A stretch of 64,000 bases of DNA from the NCBI RefSeq assembly GCF_004216715.1, contig NZ_SGXG01000001.1:2402501-2466500 (forward strand). The letters are read 5' to 3'. Positions within the stretch are counted from its first letter, which is position 1, and each line of letters opens with the position of its first letter. Below the pieces are notes generated by a model. It was given only the letters and a program-made list of their open reading frames with translations, had not been told where the DNA came from and did not search any database. The position numbers were made by a program, and so were the translations under genes. Below are positions 43,490 through 52,266 of the stretch, in pieces. This stretch comes from Cecembia calidifontis. GTDB lineage: Bacteria; Bacteroidota; Bacteroidia; Cytophagales; Cyclobacteriaceae.

Positions 43490-45817
43490 ATGCTCAGCAA
43501 TTATCCGCTTTCCGAAGTAGAAAAGGCCTTCCAGGCTGAGTCTGGAATTACTTCCATCAGCACAAAGATCCCATATCTGACCGTTGATAACTTTCCAAAA
43601 CTTGGATTGATCACGGCATGTAGATTTCTTGAATGGGCAGCAGAAAATCCGCAAGGCGTTATCAGTTTGCCTACTGGAAAAACCCCTGAATACTTTATCA
43701 AATGGACCCAATACCTATTGGAAAATTGGGACTCTAAAAAGGGGAAAGAAATAAGGGAGAAGTATAATTTGGGTAAAACCAAAAAACCGGTTTTGAAGGA
43801 TTTGACTTTTGTGCAGATTGATGAGTTTTACCCGATCTCTTCAAAGCAAAACAATAGTTTTTTTCACTATGTCAACAAATTTTACCTGGAGGGATTTGGC
43901 TTAAGTAAAGAAAAAGCCATTTTGATCAATTCAGATGAAATTCCTTTGGCACAGGGCAAACATTTCGCAGAGTTATTTCCTGATTTGAAGGTGGATCTTT
44001 CCTTAAGGTTCAGGGATCCGATAAATGCTTTTGAAAAAATCCAGCAAGAATCCATTTACATGATTGACCAATGGTGCGCTGATTATGAGCAAAGGATCAG
44101 GGATTTAGGAGGTATAGGTTTCTTCTTAGGGGGTATAGGACCTGATGGTCATATTGCGTTCAATACCAGAGGGTCGCATTTGTTTTCTCCTACCCGCTTG
44201 ACAGAGACTAATTTTGAAACTCAGGCCGTAGCTGCGGGTGATTTGGGAGGAATAGAAGTTTCAGCCAACCGATTGGTAATCACCATCGGTTTGGAGACCA
44301 TTACCTACAATAAAGATGCGGTGGCCATAATCATTGCCGCAGGAGAAGCCAAAGCCCAAATCGTTAAAGATTCCTTAGAGCATAGTCTCAATAACATATA
44401 TCCCGCTACAGTCCTTCAAAAACTCAAAAATGGCAGGTTCTATCTGACAAAGGGTGCTGCTGTCCGTTTGACCGATTCTGTGGACAGTTATTATAAGTCA
44501 GGGGAATGGACATGGGAAAAGACCGAAAGGTCGGTTATTGAACTTTGCAAAAAGTTAGGAAAGTATGGCCACAGGTTGAAATTGGAAGACCTGAAGAGTG
44601 ACAAATATACTTCAATGATTCCCAATCTTTCGGAAGATACAGTGAGTCAGGTAATGAAAAGTATTGTAGAGAAGCTGAACAGGGGAACAACCAAGGAAAA
44701 GGATCAGGTAATTCTCCATACTGGCCCTCATCATGATGATATTTCATTGGGGATTTTGCCTCATATTACCAATCAACTTCAGGAAAACAGCAATCAGGCC
44801 CACTTTTCGGTGCTCACATCTGGGTTCACTGCTGTAACCAATACTTTTGTGATTGAGACCTTGCTCCATACCAGAAAACTTTTGGATGAGGGACAAATCC
44901 AGATGGTGAACTATGATGATTTCTTTGAAATTGGGTACAAGCTCAAAACAGATAAGGATGTATACCATTACCTTACAAAGGTTGCTGCAGAGGATGTTGA
45001 AGGAAGGAAGCGAGGACTAAGTCACAGGGTAGTGAGGGCCTTGGTCGAGATTTTTGAAGTGAAAAATAAGCATAAACTCAGAGAGACAATCAACGATGTT
45101 ATCAGCATTTTGAGGAACAGTTATGATGGTGAAAAGAATCCTTCCAAAATCCAAAAACTTAAAGGAATGATCCGTGAGTTTGAGGAAGAGTTGGTTTGGG
45201 CGCATTTTGGTGTTCAGGTCAAAAATGTACATCACCTGAGACTGGGATTTTATACAGGAGACATATTTACCGAGCAACCTGACAAAAAGCGCGATGTGGA
45301 ACCCATCGTGGAGATGTTCAGAAGGATCAATCCAACAAAAATCAGCTTGACCCTTGATCCCGAAGGATCTGGTCCAGATACCCATTACAAGGTTTTGCAA
45401 GCTACAGCAGAGGCAGTCAGACAGTGGGGAGAGGAGAAGGATTTGAGTGAACTGAGAATAATAGGCTACAGGAACGTTTGGTTCAAGTTTGAGCCTCATG
45501 AGGCCAACGTCATCGTACCGGTCTCTTTGGGTGATATGGCAGTAATGGAAGATTCTTTTGCCAATTGCTATCTCAGCCAGGTGAATGCCTCTTTCCCAAG
45601 TTACTCACACAATGGCAAATTCAGCACTGTGGCCAAAAGAATATGGGTAAGCCAGCTAAATGATATCCAGTTGTTGCTGGGCAAGAATTATTTCTACCTT
45701 CATGAAACGGCAAAAGTTAGGTCCAGTCACGGGTTGATTTTCTTCAAAGACATGAATGTGGAGGAGTTTTTGGCGCATGCCAGAGAATTGGAAAAATCCA
45801 TTGAAGGTATGATCTGA
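43490..45817 (+). CDS. nagB: GlcN6P deaminase-like (NagB) protein with C-terminal PIG-L-type domain
   Basis: A 775-residue two-domain protein. Residues ~30-330 are NagB-like: LPTGKTPEYF, QIDEFYPISSKQNNSF with the catalytic Asp, and GGIGPDGHIAFNTRGS with the general His. From ~400 a PIG-L/LmbE-type metallo-deacetylase domain begins with ILHTGPHHDDISLG, the HPDD-like motif. NagB converts glucosamine-6-phosphate to fructose-6-phosphate and ammonia; the second domain could deacetylate a GlcNAc-type sugar first. Similar two-domain proteins are known in Bacteroidota. It is followed by a terminator and a ROK kinase gene, fitting amino-sugar use. Confidence 0.85.
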   Translation: MLSNYPLSEVEKAFQAESGITSISTKIPYLTVDNFPKLGLITACRFLEWAAENPQGVISLPTGKTPEYFIKWTQYLLENWDSKKGKEIREKYNLGKTKKPVLKDLTFVQIDEFYPISSKQNNSFFHYVNKFYLEGFGLSKEKAILINSDEIPLAQGKHFAELFPDLKVDLSLRFRDPINAFEKIQQESIYMIDQWCADYEQRIRDLGGIGFFLGGIGPDGHIAFNTRGSHLFSPTRLTETNFETQAVAAGDLGGIEVSANRLVITIGLETITYNKDAVAIIIAAGEAKAQIVKDSLEHSLNNIYPATVLQKLKNGRFYLTKGAAVRLTDSVDSYYKSGEWTWEKTERSVIELCKKLGKYGHRLKLEDLKSDKYTSMIPNLSEDTVSQVMKSIVEKLNRGTTKEKDQVILHTGPHHDDISLGILPHITNQLQENSNQAHFSVLTSGFTAVTNTFVIETLLHTRKLLDEGQIQMVNYDDFFEIGYKLKTDKDVYHYLTKVAAEDVEGRKRGLSHRVVRALVEIFEVKNKHKLRETINDVISILRNSYDGEKNPSKIQKLKGMIREFEEELVWAHFGVQVKNVHHLRLGFYTGDIFTEQPDKKRDVEPIVEMFRRINPTKISLTLDPEGSGPDTHYKVLQATAEAVRQWGEEKDLSELRIIGYRNVWFKFEPHEANVIVPVSLGDMAVMEDSFANCYLSQVNASFPSYSHNGKFSTVAKRIWVSQLNDIQLLLGKNYFYLHETAKVRSSHGLIFFKDMNVEEFLAHARELEKSIEGMI

Positions 45818-45837
45818 TGATAAAAAAATAGGAGCAA

Positions 45838-45882
45838 AAGGGAAGGAGAATGGAAATGCCATTCTTCTTTTTCCTTTTTTAA
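45838..45882 (+). terminator. Terminator behind the NagB-like gene
   Basis: GGAGAATGG pairs with CCATTCTTC, extended by flanking A/G and T/C runs, and ends in a T-run. The ROK gene starts 20 bp later. Confidence 0.7.
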
Positions 45883-45901
45883 ACTTTGAAAATTTAGCTT
45901 T

Positions 45902-46774
45902 ATGCTTAAACCCTCTCAAGTTATTTTAGGACTGGATATTGGAGGCACCACTATCAAGGCCGGAGTGATGATCAATGGCAAACTGCATAATGTTCGCAGT
46001 ATAGACACCCCTTTTCTTGAAAGCCAAGAGGTAATTTTGGACACCATCGCTGATTTCATTGGCACTTATCTTGATTTTGATTTTTCTGCAATAGGAATAG
46101 GTATTCCGGGTTTGATCGATACGGAAAACGGGATCGTTTTGAACCTGGGCAACATTCCCTCTTTCACCAAAGTTTTTCTCAGGGACTTTTTGCAAAGCAG
46201 GTTTGGGAAACCGGTTTATTTAAATAATGATGCCAATTGTTTTGCACTTGGAGAGTATAAATTTGGAGCGGCCAAGGTATTTAAGCATGTCGTGGGAATT
46301 ACCATTGGAACTGGAGTGGGGACAGGAATAATTGTCAATGGACATCTGTATTGTGGATTTAACTGTGCAGCGGGCGAGTGGTGTTCTGTTCCCTATTTGG
46401 ATAAGGATTTTGAGTTTTATTGCAGCAGTAAGTTTTTTCTTTCCAACTATGGGAGAAAACCCAAATCTTTATATAAAAAGGCCTTGGAGGACGATCCGGA
46501 GGCATTGAGGGCTTTCAGTGAATTTGGTCATCATTTGGGTGAACTTATTAAAAACATTCTCTATGCTCTGGCCCCTGAGGCCATTGTTTTGGGAGGTTCA
46601 ATACGGAAGGCATATCCCTTTTTTAAAGACAGTATGCTGGCCAATATTGCTACTTTTAAGTATCCTTCTGTCAGTTCCAATTTAAAAATTCTTATATCTG
46701 CTTTAGATGAAACAGCCATTCATGGGGCTGCGGCTCTGGTAGATGAATTTGCAGTATCGGTAGATTCTATTTGA
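45902..46774 (+). CDS. ROK-family sugar kinase, zinc motif missing
   Basis: A 290-residue ROK kinase. The ATP-binding start LGLDIGGTTIKAGVM, GIGIPGLIDTENG, the catalytic Asp in YLNNDANCFALGE and the second phosphate loop GITIGTGVGTGII are present. The conserved ROK zinc-binding CxCGxxGCxE motif and preceding GH are absent; the region reads AAGEWCSVPYLDKDFEFYCS. It probably phosphorylates glucose, GlcNAc or a related sugar; specificity cannot be read. Context beside the NagB-like gene suggests amino-sugar metabolism. Confidence 0.85.
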   Translation: MLKPSQVILGLDIGGTTIKAGVMINGKLHNVRSIDTPFLESQEVILDTIADFIGTYLDFDFSAIGIGIPGLIDTENGIVLNLGNIPSFTKVFLRDFLQSRFGKPVYLNNDANCFALGEYKFGAAKVFKHVVGITIGTGVGTGIIVNGHLYCGFNCAAGEWCSVPYLDKDFEFYCSSKFFLSNYGRKPKSLYKKALEDDPEALRAFSEFGHHLGELIKNILYALAPEAIVLGGSIRKAYPFFKDSMLANIATFKYPSVSSNLKILISALDETAIHGAAALVDEFAVSVDSI

Positions 46775-46919
46775 TCCATTTTTTAGAGTGATTTAAATAT
46801 GGAGCCCCAAAAGGGCTTTCGGTGTTATTCTATTTCAAAATAATATTTGGATTTAAAGGGGGACGGTTCCTGCCCTCTGAAATAATTTGTAACTTGCGCG
46901 GAAAAAGAACCCAAAAGTT

Positions 46920-48290
46920 ATGATTTATAATTCCATCATTGAGACCATAGGAAATACTCCGTTGATCCGTTTGAATAAGGTCAATAAAGGTATTAAGGGA
47001 GAAATATTGGTAAAAGTCGAATATTTCAATCCCGGAAACTCAATGAAAGACAGGATGGCTGTCAAAATGGTTGAGGATGCTGAAAAGGCCGGCATATTAA
47101 AGCCAGGGGGAACTATCATTGAAGGTACAAGTGGAAATACGGGTATGGGATTGGCGCTTGCCGCTATTGCCAAAGGATATAAATGTATTTTTACAATGGC
47201 AGATAAGCAGTCCAAAGAGAAAATAGACATTCTTAAGGCAGTAGGAGCGGAAGTAATTGTTTGTCCTACCAATGTGGCCCCTGAAGATCCCAGATCTTAC
47301 TATTCGGTAGCCAAGCGTTTGAATCAAGAAATTCCAAATTCTTTTTATCCTAATCAATACGATAATCTTTCCAATGCCCAGGCACATTATGAGACTACCG
47401 GTCCGGAAATCTGGAAAGACACAGAGGGAAAAATCACGCATTATGCAGCAGGAGTAGGCACAGGGGGATCCATGTGCGGTACAGCTAAGTACTTGAAGGA
47501 AATGAATCCGGATATTGTTACAGTGGGCATCGACACCTACGGTTCGGTCTTTAAAAAATATAAAGAGACAGGAATTTTCGATGAAAATGAGATCTACCCT
47601 TACCTGACTGAAGGTATTGGAGAAGATATCCTCCCAAAAAATGTTGATTTTGATTTGATAGACCATTTCATCAAAGTGACGGATAAAGATGCAGCCGTAA
47701 TGACCAGAAGGCTTTCAAGGGAAGAGGGACTATTTGTGGGTTGGTCATGTGGGTCTGCTGTTCACGGGGCATTGGAATATGCCAAAGAAAATTTGAAAGA
47801 TGGAGACAGGATGGTCATCATCCTTCCCGATCATGGTACCCGCTACCTTGGTAAAATCTACAATGATGATTGGATGAGGAATCATGGCTTTATGGAAGAT
47901 AAAACTTTTGGGACTGCCAGGGATATTATCGCTTCCAGGAATGGCTCATACCAATTGGTAGTTTCCCAAAAATCAGACAAGGTTAAAGATGCAATCGCAC
48001 TGATGAATGGAAAAAGCGTGTCCCAGATTCCTGTGATGGAAGACGGTCAGGTAGTAGGAAGTATCACAGACAGTAAAATACTCAGCAAAATCATTGAGAA
48101 CCCAGAACTTAAAGATGCCGCGGTGGCAGATGTCATGGAATCTTCCATGAAATTTGTGGCTCTTGACAGCACCTTAGATGTGCTTTCTTCAATGGTTGAT
48201 AAAGAAAAAGCGGTTTTGGTCAGAGATGATAACCATCAGATACACATCATCACCAAACATGATATATTGGAAGCCATTACCAAGTCCTGA
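46920..48290 (+). CDS. Cystathionine beta-synthase (PLP fold with two CBS domains)
   Basis: The 456-residue protein has a fold-type II PLP enzyme domain: ETIGNTPLIRLNKV, the Schiff-base Lys43 in NPGNSMKDRMAVKM, and EGTSGNTGMGLALAAIAKGY. Residues ~335-456 are a pair of CBS domains (ALMNGKSVSQIPVMEDGQVV and SSMVDKEKAVLVRDDN). No N-terminal heme domain is present. It makes cystathionine from serine and homocysteine (or related cysteine synthesis); the CBS pair probably senses adenosyl ligands. The membrane-protein gene at 48308 follows by 17 bp. Confidence 0.92.
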   Translation: MIYNSIIETIGNTPLIRLNKVNKGIKGEILVKVEYFNPGNSMKDRMAVKMVEDAEKAGILKPGGTIIEGTSGNTGMGLALAAIAKGYKCIFTMADKQSKEKIDILKAVGAEVIVCPTNVAPEDPRSYYSVAKRLNQEIPNSFYPNQYDNLSNAQAHYETTGPEIWKDTEGKITHYAAGVGTGGSMCGTAKYLKEMNPDIVTVGIDTYGSVFKKYKETGIFDENEIYPYLTEGIGEDILPKNVDFDLIDHFIKVTDKDAAVMTRRLSREEGLFVGWSCGSAVHGALEYAKENLKDGDRMVIILPDHGTRYLGKIYNDDWMRNHGFMEDKTFGTARDIIASRNGSYQLVVSQKSDKVKDAIALMNGKSVSQIPVMEDGQVVGSITDSKILSKIIENPELKDAAVADVMESSMKFVALDSTLDVLSSMVDKEKAVLVRDDNHQIHIITKHDILEAITKS

Positions 48291-48307
48291 GGTTGAATTC
48301 ACAGTAC

Positions 48308-48937
48308 ATGAATAAAGAAAAGTTATCCCAATTAAGGGAGAGGGGTTATGATTTTGATATTGCCAATATTCTGGAAAGAGGATTCAGGATGTTTTTGGCC
48401 CAGCCCTTATTGAGTTTCTCTTACACCCTTTTGATCATAAGCTTACAGCTTTTATTTGCGCTATATCTTAGGGAGGTAACTTTTCTTTATGCACTTTTAT
48501 TGGCTCCCCCTTTATTTTCAGGATTCTACTTTGTAGCAAATAAAATCAGTATGGGCCAGCCTGTGGTATATCCCGATTTCTTCAAAGGTTTCAGTGTGGC
48601 TTGGGCAGTGATTTCCATTTGGCTTATAGGACAGATACTGACCGCCTTGGGGTTTTTTGCTTTTATAATACCGGGGATTTATCTGGCAGTGGCTTACAGT
48701 TTTTCAGTTCTGATGGCCATATTTGGAGGTTTTGACTTTTGGACGGCGCTGGAAGAAAGCAGGAAACTGATCACTGTGAGGTGGTGGAAATTCTTTGCAT
48801 TTTCCCTTATTTTGGTAGTCATTAACCTTATCGGGCTACTGCCTCTTGGATTTTTGCTTCCAGTCACTATCCCTGTCACATTTTATGCAACTTACATTTT
48901 ATTTGAAGACCTAACGCGTGATGTTTTTGCGGAGTAA
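48308..48937 (+). CDS. Hypothetical integral membrane protein
   Basis: About 209 residues from the ATG at 48308; an upstream TTG at 48293 would add five. It has roughly five hydrophobic helices, for example LLSFSYTLLIISLQLLFALY, AVISIWLIGQILTALGFFAF and FFAFSLILVVINLIGLLPLG. It starts with a charged cytoplasmic segment (LSQLRERGYDFDIANILERG). The pattern is that of small Bacteroidota beta-carotene-like or DUF975-like membrane proteins without known function. Likely in one transcript with the CBS gene. Confidence 0.7.
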   Translation: MNKEKLSQLRERGYDFDIANILERGFRMFLAQPLLSFSYTLLIISLQLLFALYLREVTFLYALLLAPPLFSGFYFVANKISMGQPVVYPDFFKGFSVAWAVISIWLIGQILTALGFFAFIIPGIYLAVAYSFSVLMAIFGGFDFWTALEESRKLITVRWWKFFAFSLILVVINLIGLLPLGFLLPVTIPVTFYATYILFEDLTRDVFAE

Positions 48938-48939
48938 AA

Positions 48940-49986
48940 TCAATCCAGTAGGAAATTATTGAAAAAGGTGCTCTTCAAACCTAGCCAACCTAAGAATAAG
49001 AGAATACCCCAAAATAGATAGGAACGGTAGTAATCTACCGTTTCTTTATATCTTGATTCTATGATTTCGGCTTTTTCCAGGTTGTCAATTTCATCAAAAA
49101 TTTTCTCCAGAGCATTGTCATCTGATGCCCGGTAGAATCTTCCGCCTCCGATTTCCGCGATTTCACGGAGGGTGGTTTCATCCAGGTAACTTTCTATCAT
49201 CTGAGGTCTCCCAAAGAAATCCACTCCATAGGGGACCATACCATCCTTACCAACAGCAATGGTGTAGATTTTTATATCCAGTGCAGCTGCTAATTGTGCG
49301 GCAAATATCGGGTCCACATTCCCCGCATTGTTTTCCCCGTCACTCAATAAAATCATGACTTTTGACTTGGATTCCGATTCACGCATGCGGTTGGTACCCG
49401 CAGCAAGCGCACTGCCGATAGCAGTTCCTTTGGCATCCATCATATTGAATGTGATGTCTTTGACCAAGTCGGTAAGCAATGCATAATCTGTTGTCAAAGG
49501 AGCCAAAGAATAAGCTTCGCCTGAAAAAATCACCATGCCGATCCTATCCCCAAAGCGTCCGTTGATAAATTCAATGGCTGTTTCTTTTGCTGCTTCTAGT
49601 CTATTGGGCTGGAAGTCCTGAAGGTCCATGGATTCGGATATGTCCAGAACAATCATAATGTCAATGCCCTCTGTGTATTGCTCGACCCTTTCATTGGTCC
49701 GTTGGGGACGGGCAAGTGCAATAATCAGCATAAAAGTTCCCAGCAAAAAAAACAAACCTGGGATCAACCTTAGGTATGTCCATGGATTGCTTTGGGATAC
49801 ACTCCCAGGTAGAGAAAGTTCAAGAACAGGATTTTTTAAAAACTTGATGAATTTTCTCAAGGAGAAAAGCAAAGGGACCAACCATAGCAAATGCAAAGCC
49901 CAAATATTTTCCCATTCAAATGACCTTAAAGTGTCCGGGGAAAACCAGTATAAAGAAAAAAAATCAGCTACATTATTGGCGTTCAT
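48940..49986 (-). CDS. batA: BatA-like von Willebrand A domain membrane protein
   Basis: A 348-residue protein. Two N-terminal hydrophobic segments (ALHLLWLVPLLFSL and LIPGLFFLLGTFMLIIALA) flank a short loop. A VWA domain follows with the MIDAS start MIVLDISESMDLQDFQP, then a threonine in ATDYALLTDL-like context and LLSDGENNAGNVD. A C-terminal TM helix (YLFWGILLFLGWLGL) closes it. BatA proteins are linked to aerotolerance/envelope stress in Bacteroides, mechanism unclear. It overlaps the upstream gene by 14 bp. BatB-E are not present here. Confidence 0.87.
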   Translation of the reverse strand: MNANNVADFFSLYWFSPDTLRSFEWENIWALHLLWLVPLLFSLRKFIKFLKNPVLELSLPGSVSQSNPWTYLRLIPGLFFLLGTFMLIIALARPQRTNERVEQYTEGIDIMIVLDISESMDLQDFQPNRLEAAKETAIEFINGRFGDRIGMVIFSGEAYSLAPLTTDYALLTDLVKDITFNMMDAKGTAIGSALAAGTNRMRESESKSKVMILLSDGENNAGNVDPIFAAQLAAALDIKIYTIAVGKDGMVPYGVDFFGRPQMIESYLDETTLREIAEIGGGRFYRASDDNALEKIFDEIDNLEKAEIIESRYKETVDYYRSYLFWGILLFLGWLGLKSTFFNNFLLD

Positions 49987-50878
49987 CGGTTGGGGTGATT
50001 TTCTGTTGGAAAGATTGGGAACAAATGTTCCAAAGGTTCTGACAAGCTTGCGGCAGGTCTTTACCTGATTTCCCGGCGTAAATGATCATTTCGATTTCTC
50101 GGAAATCTTTGATGATTTCTTTGTTCTCCAGGAAGGAAGAAATCTCTGTCGTGGTCCATTCCCTAAAAGGTCTGGCTTTTAGATGTTCCATGTAAGTTTT
50201 CCAGAGTCCCAATAACTCATCCGCATGTTCCATGCTCGGTTCAGCTGTGAAAGACGATTCAGCTTTTCTCCACTTTTGCTCAAACCTTTTGTATTTCCTT
50301 TTTTCCATCCAGATTTCCCACCGTCTGGATAGCTGTTTCCCGAAGAAAAAGAATACAATAATACCAACTAAAGCCAACACCAGAACCAAAGCAATCATCA
50401 GAGGATAGTTGAAACTGGTCTCAATAGGTTGGTAAACATTATTGTCCTTGAAAACCAGCTCATCAGGAATTTGATCAATCATGAGTTTCAGGGCCAGGGA
50501 GGATTCCAAAGGTTTGTAAATCAAACTGTCGTATTTGAATACTTCAAATACAGGGATGGAAAATTCGACCACGGGATCCAGGGAAAAGTTGGAAACAAAA
50601 TAGATGGCGCTGTCCAGGGTATATTCTTCGGTAGAGGCACTGATAAACGTTTTCTTTTCAAGCAGAACAAAGGGGGAGAAATCGTAAGTGGTGTCCGGGA
50701 AAACTATATTCTGCCCTTTGCCATATTTAGCCTTCAGGACATAGGCCACCCTTTCTCCGAGTTTAGCAGAATCCTGTAGAAAATAACCTTCAACTTCGAC
50801 CGGTTGTTGGGCCATAGTAAGCCAAGAGGTCAAAGTTAAGCATAGGAAAAGCGTGATATGTTTCAATTTTTTATCCAC
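49973..50878 (-). CDS. Bat-locus membrane protein with signal peptide (hypothetical)
   Basis: The 301-residue protein begins with a signal peptide (HITLFLCLTLTSWLTMAQQ). An extracytoplasmic domain of about 150 residues follows, then one TM helix (YPLMIALVLVLALVGIIVFF) and a basic, helical cytoplasmic tail. It occupies the position of the DUF4381-like gene between DUF58 and batA in Bat operons. It overlaps both neighbours (8 bp and 14 bp), so the three are translated as a unit. Confidence 0.75.
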   Translation of the reverse strand: MDKKLKHITLFLCLTLTSWLTMAQQPVEVEGYFLQDSAKLGERVAYVLKAKYGKGQNIVFPDTTYDFSPFVLLEKKTFISASTEEYTLDSAIYFVSNFSLDPVVEFSIPVFEVFKYDSLIYKPLESSLALKLMIDQIPDELVFKDNNVYQPIETSFNYPLMIALVLVLALVGIIVFFFFGKQLSRRWEIWMEKRKYKRFEQKWRKAESSFTAEPSMEHADELLGLWKTYMEHLKARPFREWTTTEISSFLENKEIIKDFREIEMIIYAGKSGKDLPQACQNLWNICSQSFQQKITPTDERQ

Positions 50879-51749
50879 GTTTCATGGTACGGTTTCTTCG
50901 CTTGAATAGTTCAATCAGGGGAAGAACGATGTCTTCTTTGGTATTGATGTTCAGGTAATTGATCTGGTTTTTCTTGCAGATATCCTGAAGATGTGTCCGC
51001 TCTGTCGTGAAGGTGTCTTCAATTTTTTTTGAGAACGAACCAAATGCCGTATTCACCCATGTGGTTTTACCTTCCTCCTTGTCATAGATGGGGATAATAC
51101 CCAAAGAAGGAAGGGCAGATTCCCTTGGGTCTGTAACCTGTATGGCTACCAAATCATGTTTTTCTGCCAAAGCCTTGAATGGCCTCTCATAACCTTCATC
51201 AATAAAGTCGGAAATAACGATGATGATGCTTCGCTTTTTGATATGGTTGAGGGCAAAATTGAACATCTCCTTGAGGTTTGTCTTTAAGGATTTGTTCTCA
51301 TGCTTGAAGATACCCTGAATGATTTTCACCCCTTGTTTTGGACCTTTTCCTGGAAGGATGATTTTTTCTTTTTGGTCGGAAAAGGAAATCAAACCGGCCT
51401 GACTTCCTTCAAATATTGCAGCTAAGGTCAATACCCCTGCAATTTCTTTACCAAGATCGATCTTTTTTCTTCCTTTTTCTCCAATATCCTGTGAGCCGGA
51501 AATGTCCAAAAGAAAATAAACCGACTGATCTTTATCTTCTTTGAAGGTTTTTACAAATGTCCCGTGCCCTTTTGCAGAAACCTTCCACTCAATAGTCCTT
51601 ACATCATCCCCATATTGATAAGGCCTGAGGTCATCAAATTCCAGTCCGGCCCCCTTGAAAATAGAGCGGTAGTCTCCCTGAAGATGGTTGTTGGCCACCT
51701 TTCGGATCATGATTTCATATTTTCTGAGCTTTTTAAGGAGTTGATTCAT
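50871..51749 (-). CDS. DUF58 domain protein of the Bat locus
   Basis: A 292-residue soluble protein with the DUF58 signature DDLRPYQYGDDVRTIEWKVS and a VWA-like segment with SVYFLLDISGSQDIG. DUF58 proteins occur next to MoxR ATPases and BatA and may recruit VWA proteins to the AAA+ partner. The moxR gene that usually precedes it is absent from this window. First gene of the three-gene cluster. Confidence 0.87.
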   Translation of the reverse strand: MNQLLKKLRKYEIMIRKVANNHLQGDYRSIFKGAGLEFDDLRPYQYGDDVRTIEWKVSAKGHGTFVKTFKEDKDQSVYFLLDISGSQDIGEKGRKKIDLGKEIAGVLTLAAIFEGSQAGLISFSDQKEKIILPGKGPKQGVKIIQGIFKHENKSLKTNLKEMFNFALNHIKKRSIIIVISDFIDEGYERPFKALAEKHDLVAIQVTDPRESALPSLGIIPIYDKEEGKTTWVNTAFGSFSKKIEDTFTTERTHLQDICKKNQINYLNINTKEDIVLPLIELFKRRNRTMKRG

Positions 51750-51922
51750 GCAAATGGTATTCGGGAGCCTAATTTAAGGCTATGTGGTGAATAATAAAAA
51801 GTCTATTTGGAAAGCTGTCATTTTCTTATCCAAAAAGACCTTGGATTTAAGATTATTTAAGAGTTGCCCGCCTGTTTTGTGGGAGGTATCCAAATTCAAT
51901 TTATTCGTCTTATTTTTACAGG

Positions 51923-52261
51923 GTGAAAAAGTTGATATTATATAGTATTTCATTGTTGCTGCTTGTCTCCTGTGCAAAAAACAAAACACCGGAAGGTATT
52001 TTGGATGAAGACAAAATGGTGGAATTACTGGTGGATATCCATATGGCTGAAGGACTGGTAAGTACATTTCCCATTCATTATGATTCATCCAAGGTGCTTT
52101 ACCCTTTGTTTGAAAAGGAAATTTTTGAAAAACATCAAGTCCCGGATTCGGTTTTTAGAAAAAGTTTGGAGTATTACATGAGAGATGCAAGGATAATGGA
52201 CCGCTTATATGCAAGGACCATTGATTCTTTACATGTAATTGAAAAATCCGGTAACCAATAA
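51923..52261 (+). CDS. DUF4296 lipoprotein
   Basis: A 112-residue lipoprotein from a GTG start. The lipobox is SISLLLLVSCAKN. The body matches the DUF4296 pattern (ELLVDIHMAEGLVS, VPDSVFRKSLEYYMRD). Function unknown. It ends 5 bp before mutS2 and is probably co-transcribed with it. Confidence 0.82.
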   Translation: MKKLILYSISLLLLVSCAKNKTPEGILDEDKMVELLVDIHMAEGLVSTFPIHYDSSKVLYPLFEKEIFEKHQVPDSVFRKSLEYYMRDARIMDRLYARTIDSLHVIEKSGNQ

Positions 52262-52266
52262 TCACC

